NCBI GenBank assembly: GCA_964016985.1
Contig: OZ024828.1
Span: 11,560,610 to 11,624,609 of the forward strand
Source: Anodontia alba
Taxonomy: Eukaryota > Mollusca > Bivalvia > Lucinida > Lucinidae
DNA: 64,000 nt
Direction: 5' to 3'
In this document: piece by piece, positions 11,466 to 21,492 of the stretch
How positions within the stretch are numbered: the stretch's first letter is position 1
Layout of the letters: each line of letters starts with the position of its first letter
Position numbers and translations under genes: made by a program
Notes under the pieces: model-generated
What the model was told of the DNA's origin: nothing
What the model saw: only the letters and a program-made list of their open reading frames with translations
The model's database searches: none

Positions 11466-11846
11466 AAACCGCGGCAGAAGTAAGGGCGAGGATTGTGGCC
11501 ACGTAAAATCGATTCAAGCCCCCCACCCCCCCCCCCCGAGTGAAATACCCCCCCCCCCCCCCCCCCCGAGTGAAATACTTTTCACTGACCGTTCCAAGGC
11601 GGTTCTTCTGTCTTGGTTTATTTTTGTTATAGTTCGTCTTTGAATGTGTGTGTCGCTTACATCTTTTTTTGGTTTGGACAGCCATTTGACCACTTTGTGG
11701 GAAAGCAACTATCCGTTTGACTTTCTGCTAGTGAGGTTTTCATTAGGGTCTAGTTATTTCGTGTTTGTGTTTTTTTCCCTTTGATGTCTCTGATGGGAGG
11801 TTTGGGATAATTGTATCGACTCTTGATCATTGCCTTCCCTTCTATT
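11466..11846 (+). repeat. Shared 3' terminal repeat with C tracts
   Basis: ACCGCGGCAGAAGTAAGGGC, then two C-tract/GAGTGAAATAC units, then CACTGACCGTTCCAAGGCGG and ~250 bp to CCTTCCCTTCTATTTTAG. The same sequence, with the C tracts collapsed, lies at 58796-59128. The C tracts (11517-11566) give the minus strand strong G-quadruplex potential. Confidence 0.8.
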
Positions 11847-11849
11847 TTA

Positions 11850-13500
11850 GAGCTAACATGAGCATTGTTGATGATATTTTTGTATTACATGGCCTAATTT
11901 CACATATTGTGAATAATGGTAAAAGGCTTTATTGTGCGTTCGTTGGCTTTACTTTTGATTACGTTGTACGTGAAAATTTATGATATAAATTAATTAAAAT
12001 CGGTGTAAGGGGAAAATTTTGAACATAATTATATCAATGTATTCATGTGTTAAATCAAGAGTTAAATAATGTAATAAATTAGAAAAGGAGTTCGATTGCA
12101 TACTTGTTGTCAGGCAAGGGGAATGCCTATCTCCATTATTATTCTCCTTATTTTTAAATGATATAGAGGAGCAGTTTGTTATGTCAGGTATAGAAGGTAT
12201 AGACCTTAATATGATTAAGGTTTTTATGTTATTGTATGCCGATGATATTGTAGTTTTTGCAAATAGCGCTGAAGAGTTGCATCAGGGATTAGATCTTTTG
12301 TCGGATAATTGCAAACGATGGAAATTAAAAATTAATGTTTCAAAAACTAAAGTTATGGTATTTAGGAAAGGCGGTATGGTGTCTAGAAACTTGATGTTTT
12401 ATTACAACGGTGAAGCGTTAGAAATAGTTAATAAATTCAAATATCTCGGTATCGTGTATACTTCTGGGAGGGTCTTTTGCTGAAACTTAAAACACACTTG
12501 CTGGACAGGCACAAAAAACAATTTTTAAGATGAATAAATATTTGTATAAGTTTACTTTCTTGACACCAAGACATAAACTTGAGTTATTTGACAAACTAAT
12601 CACGCCGATATTGAATTATGGATCTAAAGTTTAGGGCTTTAAACAATCAAATGCTATCGAAAGAGTTCATTTACAGTTTTGCAAGCGTCTTTTAGGGGTG
12701 AAGAAAACAACTAAGAATGATTTTGTGTATGGGGAACTTGGGAGAACAAATTATCAAACTACACGTTATCTCTTAATAAAAAAATACTGGTTTAAAATTT
12801 TACTGTCAGGTGATAGGAAATATATTAAAATCATATATAAAGAAATGTTAAATGATTGTGATATGGTACCAAATACTGTGAATTGGGTTTCTCTTGTACG
12901 TCATCTTCTATTATCGTTGGGTTTTTATGAGGTCTGGATGCAGCAAGGTGTCGGAAACATTAAAAGTTTTATATCATTATTAAAACAGCGTTTAACGGAT
13001 ACTTTTATAAAAATTGGAGGGCAAGGTTAGAAGAGTCAGCACATGCTAATTTTTATAAAGTATTTGCAATTTTTCAGTTACAACCGTATTTAGATAAAGT
13101 AAGTGTTAGTAGATTTATTCAAGCTTTAAGCAGATTGCGGATGTCATCGTAGTGACTAGAAGTAGAATCAGGTAGATGGGTGAAACCAGTTCCTGTCCCA
13201 TTTAATGAAAGAAAATGTACTGTTTGTCATGTTCTTGAAGATGAATATCATTCTGTTTTAGAATGTTCGCTATATCAAGATTTAAGAAAGAAATACATTT
13301 CAAAATATTTTTGGAGCAGACCAAACATGTTTAAATTTTTAGAGTTATTGAATTCATCAAATACAAGTTGTATTCGTAAAATTATATTGCTTACATATTT
13401 CACTCCTTCAAATTACGGACAGAATTCCTATATAGAGGTCAACGCGACTATTCAATATGACGATTCAGTATTCTGGTTAAGAATTATAGAAAATTATTAG
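11850..13500 (+). pseudogene. LINE ORF2, 3' part (RT core, thumb, C-terminal zinc motif)
   Basis: Continuation of the RT interrupted at 10172. 11850-11983 reads SIVDDIFVLHGLISHIVNNG, KRLYCAFVGFTFDYVVRENL; the catalytic aspartate block (usually FVDF) is here FVGF, a loss of a key residue. After frameshifts, 12105-12483 contains RQGECLSPLLFSLFLNDIEE and the YADDIVVFANSAEEL catalytic box, then KFKYLGIVYTSG. 12698-13030 and 13180-13500 carry the C-terminal region, including CTVCHVLEDEYHSVLECSLY, a Cys/His zinc-binding motif common near LINE C-termini. At least three frameshifts or stops make it inactive. Confidence 0.88.
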
Positions 13501-13760
13501 ATAATATTTGATAATCAATAGGGCATGATAATTTATTATTTATAGTTATATACTGGTAGAACGTGATTATACAGTGTGTGCTGGGTTTAAAAAATAAAAT
13601 AAATAAATGAATAAATAAATACTACTACTACTACTAATAATAATAATAAATATAATAAAAATAATAATAATAATAATGACAATTTTTATTCTTATTTAAT
13701 ATAGCATGGAAATTTAACATAATATATTTAAAAGGGGTATTGATATACATACATGTCGTA
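13501..13760 (+). repeat. LINE 3' tail and AT-rich microsatellites
   Basis: After the ORF2 stop a short untranslated stretch ends in (AAAT)n, (ACT)n and (AAT)n runs at about 13590-13680. That is consistent with a LINE 3' tail ending in simple sequence. Confidence 0.65.
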
Positions 13761-13764
13761 TGTC

Positions 13765-13925
13765 GGGCAGTATTTTGATATATATGAACATATGTATATG
13801 TGCGCATGCATGTGTGTGTGCATGTATATGTATATACATATGTATATGTATGTATATGTGTATATGTTGTATACTATATGTGTATGCCTGTTGCATATAT
13901 GCATTTATTTTATATGGGTACACTT
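13765..13925. repeat. (TATG)/(CATA) microsatellite-like region
   Basis: Imperfect TATATG and CATGTATG repeats. The overlapping open frames (M, Y, V, C, I rich) reflect this low complexity. Confidence 0.8.
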
Positions 13926-14924
13926 AGATATATGTGGATATATGTTTTACTTGTTTCTTTTATATGCGTCTTGGACTCCACTCTTGTTTTTCGTTTCGGC
14001 AAGATGACGTCCTGGGATGTAGCTATTATCTGTATTACTGGACTGATGCCGGTGTGTGGACTTGTTTGGGAGGCAAGACACGCGCCTGTATTGGTGTTAG
14101 AAAGATTATTGAAGCACACTAACCATACACTTGGTAGATTAATTGTTGAAAATGAATATGTATATGCTCTTTTGAAGAGATCATTTAGTGCTGCCATAAT
14201 GCAGAAACTGAAATAAGGTTCTGATTTATACATGTATGTACCAGTTACATATGTCTCGTCAAAATGCTGATTTTGACATAGAGACGTATGACATTTCTAC
14301 ATTTCTAAGTAAGGTACAATATTTATCATTTACATATACATATGCATTTTCAGTCGTCAAAATGCTGTTTTTTTTTTTGTTTGTTTTTTTTTTTTTTTTT
14401 TTGTTTTTTTTTTTTTTTTTTTACATAGAGAATGTATATGGCATTTCTGTCCAAACAGATATTGGCCATTTTGGGTGTGCTTTATACTTTAGAGTAAAGA
14501 AACAGAGCTCTAGTTTTGATACACTTATGATGTGTACTTTACAGTGGCTTGTTACTGTGAAGAGCACTTGAAAGGTGAATAATTTATGATGATGCCCTGA
14601 TTGTTTGAATTTTACATTACTTATTTGCTTAGCATCAGTTTGGCACACCTTCTCCACGAGTGCGCAGTAGACATGTCATCTGTTATTATTTCTATTAGCT
14701 TATTATTGATATGTCATGTTATTCTAAATACTATGATATGAATTTAGTAAATACATGTAACACTGTCCTTATGTCATCAATATATGTATATGTTGTATCC
14801 TGGTGGGCTTTATAGCCTTATGGACTTTGCTGTGATAAAATAAACTGTGAACAAATAACTCTAAACTCTCTCTTGAAGACAGGATTTTATATATAGACCT
14901 GAAAAATAAAAATTGCAAATCTGT
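13926..14924. other. No recognised gene; poly-T and local duplication
   Basis: Contains the open frame 13800-14216, of which the part after about 13990 is non-repetitive (LVWEARHAPVLVLERLLKHT) but has no motif I recognise. Poly-T at 14369-14422. The last 60 bp (GATTTTATATATAGACCTGA) recur at 15058-15107. Confidence 0.45.
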
Positions 14925-15055
14925 TCAATAAATTGTTCATACCTTCAGAGAACAAGCCTGAAGGTAATTACTTTCAAATGAAATATTAAACACCTGTTAA
15001 AACACTTAATTTTAATTTAATAGTTTCCATTCTATTAATAGTAAATCTGCTTCTT
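14925..15055. repeat. Long direct repeat, right copy
   Basis: Matches 8999-9118 across about 120 bp with a ~15-bp indel near 14941-14955. Together the copies flank 9119-14924. Confidence 0.75.
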
Positions 15056-15440
15056 GAAGAAAGGATTTTATATATAGACCTGAAAAAATAATACGTATTT
15101 GCAAATCTGAGGGCTTATTTTTGTGGGGAAGCAAGACAGCACAATGATGTGTTCGCCTAGTTTTAATACAATAGCTGAAATGCGTCGCAGCAAACGCGGA
15201 CACGGGCGTATCAGCGTCTTGAAAAGGCTACTATCCTGTAAATTAGCAAATACAATATTCTTGCATGAGTTATGACTAATTGTTACCTCTAAAGCGAAGG
15301 TTAAGTGACAGTGAAATTGTCACTATAACAAATTTGTCGATGTATTGAGTGTCGGTATAAAGAGGGTTGTTTGTGGTTGTGTGTATGCGGATCATAATAC
15401 ACCTTCCCGTACTTCACCATAATGCAGATTTGTTTTTAAT
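15056..15440. other. Gene-free sequence
   Basis: Begins with a copy of the 14867-14925 segment. Beyond it I see nothing identifiable. Confidence 0.5.
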
Positions 15441-15880
15441 TTCCTTGAGATCAATAAGACCATTTTTGGTTACTTTGAAAATTGAATACCTTAACCCTTA
15501 AACTGCCAATCACAACAACTGTCGTCTGCTTTGTCATCTGCTTGTGATTTTAAAAGTCATTTCTGCAAACAGTGTGGACCCAGATCAGACAGCTCCTTTA
15601 GTGGCAGTCTGATCTGGGTCCACATTGTTTGCCTGTATGCAAAAATAGATTTGAAAAGTTTGAAAGAATATTCAGCAGACGACATAAACAGACGACATTT
15701 TCAGATGTAGGTTTTCTTGGTGTTTTAAGGGTACTGGGAGTCGTGGGGTGTGGGGTCGTACACAGCCGTTTAAGCTACATTGCTTTACATGAAGAGACTT
15801 AATAAAACCGAGTCCCCGATTTTTGGTCTTTGGTGTGATCTTTGTTTTCAAAGGCAATCTTTTAGATGTTTATTTAACTA
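15441..15880. repeat. Dispersed repeat with MITE insertion (paralogue of 22840-23060)
   Basis: GGTTACTTTGAAAATTGAAT before the MITE, and TACACAGCC, GATAAAACCG-like sequence after it, align with 22868-23040. The right-hand copy lacks the MITE, so it provides an approximate empty site. Confidence 0.65.
15495..15731. mobile_element. piggyBac-like MITE, copy 1
   Basis: Preceded by TTAA (15491-15494). Starts CCCTTAAACTGCCAATCACA and ends TTTTAAGGG; the right TTAA is lost (TACT). It carries the GCAAACAGTGTGGACCC hairpin at 15568-15634. Two intact relatives are at 20451 and 43735. Confidence 0.8.
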
Positions 15881-16019
15881 CATATTGAGAATATGAATTG
15901 AAGTTCGTGTCGTTGAATGCTTGAATTCTAGAATTATAAGACTTCTACAGAAAAGAATTATGGCATGCACTGATTGGCATGGGCACAGCGAATCTTATAA
16001 CGGCTACTGGCGAACAGAG

Positions 16020-16033
16020 AATACTCTGACCAG

Positions 16034-16074
<41 letters not shown>

Positions 16075-16075
16075 A
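16020..16075. repeat. Poly-T tract
   Basis: About 35 consecutive T residues (16038-16072), possibly the tail of a minus-strand retroposon. Confidence 0.8.
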
Positions 16076-16298
16076 TATAGGTCTAGTTGTTAACTAGCTA
16101 CAAATCTAGTACTTAATGAAAATTTTAAATGAACGGTTTCATTAAAAAAAAAAAAAAGTTATAGCTAAACAATTATAAACACACTGAAAGAAACATTTTG
16201 CTGGACTATATTTGAATTTTGCAGACTTAGGAATGAAAGCTGTTTTAGCACAATTACTAGATGCGATAATCCCCTTTCACAGGATGTGACAATTAACT

Positions 16299-16532
16299 AG
16301 GGCCTTGTTGTTCAAAGCATCGTTACCTTAATGAGCTCGTTAGTGGTCAAAATATTAACTGTTCTAGTAAGTACAATATCCAATTCATAGGTAGGTTTGC
16401 AAAAAAAAAAGAAAAAAAAAATGTGAGTGGCTTTTTCAAATTCAATTTTTTTATTCAGCAAAAATATTAGCATACATGCCATATCTAATGATTAACATTC
16501 TAACGACATCGTTAGTTTGAACAACTGGGCCC
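16299..16532. mobile_element. MITE with GGGCC..GTTGTTCAAA inverted ends
   Basis: Left end AGGGCCTTGTTGTTCAAAGC; right end TTTGAACAACTGGGCCC. The inverted ends are about 17 bp and flank ~200 bp containing poly-A. No coding capacity. The superfamily is not assigned because the target duplication is unclear. Confidence 0.65.
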
Positions 16533-17235
16533 AGTAATTAAGCAAGAATATATATATGATAATTCAAGGAATATATGTTTTGTATATCTGCTAGAATCTA
16601 ACAAATATCTTAGGCATATGTTCTGTCAGGAAATTAGAATGTAACAGGTCCTTTTTTACATGTTGCGTTTAAGGGTTATATATAACAGCATTTTTGTTTT
16701 GACGGTAACATCTTTCAGAACAAATGCTATCGTTGTAAGATCGGCTGTCATTGTGCAGACATTGGTTTGAAATGAACTCAAGCATACAAATTAGACAAAA
16801 TATCTACTTGCACAAAAATTAAAGTGAGATCGTATGAAGTAATCCAGTATCGGAATGAAGATCAAAAGCGCAAATCTCTAACTGGGCTTGAAACAACTCC
16901 ATAAGTACAGTGAACACTCGTTATAACGATAGCGTTAGTTCGCATGAATTTGCTGCTGTAAAGAATACTTATATATAATCATTTATAACTTTAGAGGAAC
17001 TTCATTTTGAAAACTTGTTGATTATTTGCATTTGTATGCATAAAATGTTTTATCAGTTGTTGAGGAATAAACATGTTTATAAAATTACTACATTTTAAAC
17101 CATGGTTAGATACGAATTGCTAAAAAAAAGTTGTAGGAAAAATCCTTGTTCATTTCAGTCTTTAAGTAGGAACAATCATTCAAAATCGGGACAAAGCAAT
17201 CACACAGTGAAAACAGCATTCAGCTCTGACATCGT
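16533..17235. other. Gene-free; contains a pogo-like end fragment
   Basis: ACAGTGAACACTCGTTATAA at 16909-16930 resembles a pogo-type terminal repeat. The rest has no recognisable feature. Confidence 0.45.
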
Positions 17236-17505
17236 TCCCATCACGAAAACACACCTATATAATTTTGACCCCCTTAAACCCCACTTTTATATAGTAAAAC
17301 TGGGGTTTACAGGGGTATGCATTATTTTTCTTATTTCTGCTCAAAAACATAGATTGTGGGTACTCGTTAGAACCGCCTCGTCGAGGCGGTTCTAAAGAGT
17401 ACCCACAATCTATGTTTGAGCAACAGTATGAAAAATATTAGAATTTTTGATCTGAAAATTTTCATTTTTTGGTCGTAAAATTTCATTATATTTGGATAGA
17501 ATGAA
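17236..17505 (-). mobile_element. Double-hairpin MITE, copy A
   Basis: Starts CATCACGAAAACACACC. It then has a hairpin AAACCCCACTTTTATATAGT / AAAACTGGGGTTT and a ~95-bp near-perfect palindrome (CTCAAAAACATAGATTGTGG, GTTAGAACCGCCTCG, and inverse). Related copies lie at 21214, 25193, 39566 and 58485. This copy is in the opposite orientation to 21214. The open frame across it is incidental. Confidence 0.85.
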
Positions 17506-17634
17506 TACAAACTACCCTCCTTATACCGACACTCGATACAACGAAAAATTTCGTTATAATTTCATCGACTGGTAGTAAAATTTGTTCAATATTTAGGAAT
17601 ATATAGCCTAAAGATCATTTAGCTAATCAAGAGC

Positions 17635-17775
17635 TTATTTGGTTGTTCTAATCAGTGTTCTAGGGCTTCCGCGTAATAAAAAGAGTGAGCGATAGCGAGC
17701 TAGTTTATTCACACGAAAGCCTTAAAACACATATGAATTATTTCTCAGTAATCGATCAGAACAACCAAATGAAGT
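17635..17775. repeat. Palindromic repeat with TTGGTTGTTCT ends
   Basis: Left TTTGGTTGTTCTAATCAGTG, right inverse AGAACAACCAAATG, and inner arms GGCTTCCGCGTAATAAA / TTTATTCACACGAAAGCC. The centre GAGTGAGCGATAGCGAGC recalls the centres of the palindromes at 6393 and 28585. Confidence 0.75.
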
Positions 17776-17797
17776 GTTCATGAAATTTATGCCGTTC

Positions 17798-18360
17798 CTC
17801 ATCCTGAAAAGAACCATGGAAGCGGATATAACTCTTACACCAGTCTAACTATATAATAACAAAGACAAAAACCCTATATATCTAACTATATAAGAACAAA
17901 GACAAAAATCCTGTGTGTGGTTTTAATGAATAGAAAGCGGTTCCACATATATTAAGGCATGAATAGATCGAGGGTTGAGCGCAAAACTATAGTAACTCAA
18001 ACATATTTTTGAAACCCTTGTTTAGGGGCAACTTGGATCCCTTTGTAAACAATGCAAATTTAGGTGCCATTGCTCATACGAGCAACGGCACCTAAATTTT
18101 CATTGTTTACAGAAAGAAATGCTGTAATCTTCATAACGCCTTCATGGTGAGGAGATTAGGTTTGGGGAAAAACAACCATCTGACTTACGCCAGTCTTGCG
18201 CTCAACCCTCGAGATGTTGACCACGGGGAACCGGCACTGCATCGACCCGTTCGCAGTTGCGGAGCTCTCTTTAGAGCAGCCCTGACGCAGCGCCCGCCAG
18301 CGATTCCCAATTGCTTTCTAAATCTATATGCTAACTAATGTAATGATGTCCACTCTATTT
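17798..18360. repeat. Duplicated segment, copy 1 (interrupted)
   Basis: CCTGAAAAGAACCATGGAAG, ATATTAAGGCATGAATAGAT, then after an interruption CTGCATCGACCCGTTCGCAG and CTAATGTAATGATGTCCACT. The same series appears in order at 19686-19880. Copy 1 contains ~250 bp of extra sequence, including the hairpin at 18044-18110. Confidence 0.7.
18044..18110. repeat. Hairpin TGTAAACAATG..
   Basis: Arms TGTAAACAATGCAAATTTAG-GTGCC and inverse GGCACCTAAATTTTCATTGT-TTACA with a short loop. Confidence 0.8.
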
Positions 18361-18464
18361 TAAGAAAATGTATTCAAGTGGGTCATACCGGCCCTCACTG
18401 GAACTCTAAGGTTACCTCACCGGCAATTATGAACGCATCGGCTATAAGACGTTACTTTCATACA

Positions 18465-18835
18465 GTCAAACTTCAATGGCTCGAATATCTTTGGGACCAT
18501 GTCAATTTGTTCGAGAGAAGGGTAGTTCGAGCCAATGAGATTTAATCATGGCGCCAGGTCAGGAAGCAAATGGTGATAATTGATGGAAATGTTTTCGCTC
18601 TTCAACAAAAAATGCTATGTTGCGTGTAGTCATTAGAATCGCCTCGATGAGGCGATTCTAATGAGTACACACAGTATACAATTTCTTACTAAAATAAGAA
18701 AATTTTCCTCAATATTTATTTTCTTGAGCTATTGGAAAAAATCCGTCGGGACTCAAAAATGAGTTCGAATAAGCCATGGTAAAAGAGCCATCCGGGTGTT
18801 CGAGCCATCGTTGTTCGAGCTGTAGTCAACGGCAA
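18465..18835. mobile_element. Pogo-like MITE with nested hairpin
   Basis: Left end ACAGTCAAACTTCAATGGCT CGAA and right end TTCGAGCCATCGTTGTTCGA-GCTGTAGTCAAC are approximate inverted repeats with the pogo/Tigger style CAGT end. A GTCATTAGAATCGCCTCGAT hairpin at 18627-18685 (the core of the double-hairpin MITE) sits inside. Confidence 0.5.
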
Positions 18836-18974
18836 TAGCCGTACCTCTGCACTACTAAATGTATGAGTTGATCGCCGGGATCTGGAACTCATGAATCTAA
18901 AATGCTATATACAGAGGCAAGATCATCTTCGCTTTCATGAAGGGCTGCATTTTTTTCATCATGGAGGGGACCCA

Positions 18975-19456
18975 TTAAAAGTGTGGGGAATCTTCGTGAC
19001 CAAATGACTAGATACACGGAGTTTGTTACTATTTTTAGCCCCGCATAATGCAGGATTTCTTTTTAGAGTACTTCTACTCATACCAAATGGACTTTGTTTA
19101 AATAAGGCGCAGAGTACGCGGAAAATCAAGCTCTTTCTGGTGGTGTAAGCGCTATTCTCGATCTGGTCTAATTCTCGAGAACCTTAGAAGAATGTTTATG
19201 CTGTCAATATGGGCTATCGGAACAATGTACATGAATTTTGACGAAAAACATTCTCCGAATGTTCTCGATAGTCAGACCAAATTGCAGAATAGCACTTAAA
19301 CCACCAGAAAGAGCTTAATTTTCCGCGTACTCTGTGCTTTATTTGAACAAGTTACATCAGGTTTAAATCGAGATATTGTGAAAAAATCATACCTGATGGG
19401 GACTTAAAATAGTAACGAACTTAGTCATTTGGTCACGTGGATTCCCCACACTGATT
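18975..19456. mobile_element. ~480-bp inverted-repeat (foldback-type) MITE
   Basis: Two ~200-bp arms. The left one starts GTGTGGGGAATCTTCGTGAC-CAAATGACTAG and runs inward through CAGAGTACGCGGAAAATCAA, CTCTTTCTGGTGGT and TGGTCTAATTCTCGAGAAC. The right arm is its inverse, ending GTCACGTGGATTCCCCACAC. Arm identity is roughly 80-85 % by eye. No open reading frame of note. Confidence 0.85.
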
Positions 19457-19685
19457 AACAGGTTTAGAGGAGAAGAAGGGGATTGCTGGAAACTGTTTGG
19501 TCGCAAAGAGTGAAATGCCATCTGTCAGTTCCGCTAAGATGAGGCGCACGGATTACACGATCTAATAAAAGACTATTCCAGCAGCTATTGATTAGGATCG
19601 CCGCATAGGGGTACCAAATGGGGTACTGCAGAGAGATTTAATGTCACTCACATAAAACGCGCTATGCATATAGCTGCCATTTATG
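19457..19685. other. Spacer
   Basis: No recognised feature. Confidence 0.4.
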
Positions 19686-19880
19686 CCTTTCCACACCCTG
19701 AAAAGAACCATGGAAGCGGAGATTGCACATATATTAAGACATGGATAGATGTAACAGGCGCTGCATCGGCCCGTTCGCAGTTTGTGGAACCCTCTTTAAA
19801 GCATCCCCGACTCAGCGCCCGCCAGCGGGTCCCATCTGCTATTTAAATGTATATGCTACCTAATGTAATGATGTCCACTA
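19686..19880. repeat. Duplicated segment, copy 2
   Basis: Contiguous version of the segment interrupted at 17798-18360 (CCTGAAAAGAACCATGGAAG, TATTAAGACATGGATAGATG, CATCGGCCCGTTCGCAG, CAGCGCCCGCCAGCG, ATGTAATGATGTCCACT). Confidence 0.75.
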
Positions 19881-20446
19881 TAATAAAAGTGGGTCATACA
19901 GGCCGCAAACAGTCGTCTTAGCTGCAGCCCTCCCTGGGCCCAAAAACAGCCGACTGTTTGTCCTATAAAAAGGAAGAAAGGAATAAAATAAAATAAAATG
20001 AAAAAAAAAAACCTTCCGGCGTCATTAGGACACAAACACATCAATATAAAGCATCAATGGACAGCAAAAAGAAAACCTTGGTCGGCAATACAGACCAATG
20101 CAAACAACTGACTATGTATCCACCTTAAAAGTAAAATAACGAAATAAAACACAGGAAAGTGCAGACCCAGGAAATACCTTCCTTAGCCGAGCCTGTACCA
20201 CAATAACAGCGTCGAGCCACATAGTCATTTGAACATATAGGTGTAATATGTAACACTAGACAGTCTCTGTAACTGAATGCGAGCCAACGACCCCATCGAC
20301 CATCTCTGCGTCCTACATCATGAAAATGATGAGTAGAGGTAGAGAAAACACCGTTATTCCCGGGAATCGTCAACGTAGATCCCGATGATTTGAACTTATA
20401 TCGCATCATGTACTGCCGTTTAAATCACTGTTTTACCTTTGAAATG
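19881..20446. other. Gene-free sequence
   Basis: Several short open frames but no motif or coding signal I recognise. Confidence 0.45.
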
Positions 20447-20450
20447 TTAA

Positions 20451-20687
20451 CCCTTAAAGCGCCAATCACAACTATTATCGTCTGCTTTGTCTTCTGCTGG
20501 TTACTTTAAAAGTCACTTCTGCAAATAGTGTGGACCCAGATCAGACTGCTCCTTTAGGAGCAGTCTAATCTGGGTCCACACTATTTGCCTGCATGCAAAA
20601 ATAGGTTTGAAAAGTTTGCAAGAAGATGCAGCAGACGACATAAGCAGACGACATTTTCGGATGTAGATTTTCTTGGCGCTTTAAGGG
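20451..20687. mobile_element. piggyBac-like MITE, copy 2 (complete)
   Basis: 237 bp flanked on both sides by TTAA (20447-20450 and 20688-20691). Ends are CCCTTAAAGCGCCAA / TTGGCGCTTTAAGGG, 15-bp perfect inverted repeats. TTAA duplication with CCC..GGG ends is the piggyBac signature. The hairpin at 20521-20588 lies at the same internal position as in the other copies. Confidence 0.9.
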
Positions 20688-20691
20688 TTAA

Positions 20692-20990
20692 AACGTTATA
20701 AGGCGGTTATGTTACAGCAAGCGCATGAATTTCAGAAGGAGTAGTTTCCATTGGTAAAACAGTCGCTATTTACATTTCACGTCGCAAAAAACAAAAAAAA
20801 AAACAACAAAAAAAAAATACTTAGAATATGATTATTCTTGCTTCAATGGATAAATTTTGCTCATTTAAGACCAAAACAGATACACAGCTAATTGTGTTAC
20901 TGAAAGCTAGAAACGCGCATGTTGCTACGGAGGACCAGAGGATACTTGTCCAATTTTACGTACATATAAACTTGATAACTCGGACTTAAC
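20692..20990. other. Gene-free sequence
   Basis: Poly-A rich near 20790-20818. Nothing else identified. Confidence 0.45.
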
Positions 20991-20991
20991 A

Positions 20992-21102
20992 TCCCAGTCA
21001 GCATTCTACGTAAATCTATATCGGGCCGTCATCGGCCCGTCAGGGTAGCTGACGGGCCGATGACGGCCCGATGTAGATTTACATAGAATGCTAGCTGGGA
21101 TA
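20992..21102. repeat. GC-rich 110-bp palindrome
   Basis: Arms of ~52 bp: TCCCAGTCAGCATTCTACGT.. and inverse ..ATAGAATGCTAGCTGGGA, with inner TCGGGCCGTCATCGGCCCGT-CAG. Three or four mismatches per arm. Strikingly GC-rich compared with its surroundings. Confidence 0.88.
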
Positions 21103-21213
21103 ATGTTAAAATGGAACAATATAATATTAATGTATTGTCCATTCAGTACACATTTTCATTGATGATTCACTGACAAGCGATTGCCGATTTTTCTTTCACA
21201 GAGAAAAGTAGGC

Positions 21214-21492
21214 ATTACGAAAACACGCATATTCAAATATATAGAAAAATTCACCTCCAAAAACTGAAAATTGTCAGATAAAAAACTCTGATATTTTTCA
21301 TATTTCTGCTCAAAACATAGATTGTGTATACTCGTTAGAACCGCCTCGGCGAGGCGGTTCTAACGAGTACCCACAATCTATGTTTTTGAGCAGAAATAAG
21401 AAAAATAATGTATACCCCTGTAAACCCCAGTTTTACTATATAAAAGTGGGGTTTAAGGAGGTCAAAATTATATAGGCATGTTTTCGTGATGT
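21214..21492 (+). mobile_element. Double-hairpin MITE, copy B (best preserved)
   Basis: Ends CATTACGAAAACACGCAT and inverse ATAGGCATGTTTTCGTGATG. Central perfect palindrome from ACATAGATTGTG through GTTAGAACCGCCTCGGCGAG-GCGGTTCTAAC, then the secondary hairpin around AAACCCCAGTTTTACTATAT / AAAAGTGGGGTTT. Confidence 0.88.

Larger units (their letters stand above)
10173..11849 (+). mobile_element. Penelope-like insertion inside the LINE
   Basis: This block separates two adjacent parts of one LINE RT domain (EAQAGF before, SIVDDIFVLHGLISHI after), so it is an insertion. It holds a broken Penelope-type RT, C-rich tracts and a terminal segment. The last ~380 bp (11466-11846) recur at 58796-59128, ending in the same CCTTCCCTTCTRTTTTAG. 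No clear target duplication is seen. Confidence 0.7.

Noticed and set aside
13800..14216. 138-codon plus-strand frame
   Set aside because: The first half is microsatellite-derived (M/V/Y/C rich). The second half has no recognisable domain and competing frames exist.
14369..14422. Poly-T tracts as evidence of processed pseudogenes
   Set aside because: Long T or A runs are very common here and mostly lack a target duplication or a recognisable parent transcript.
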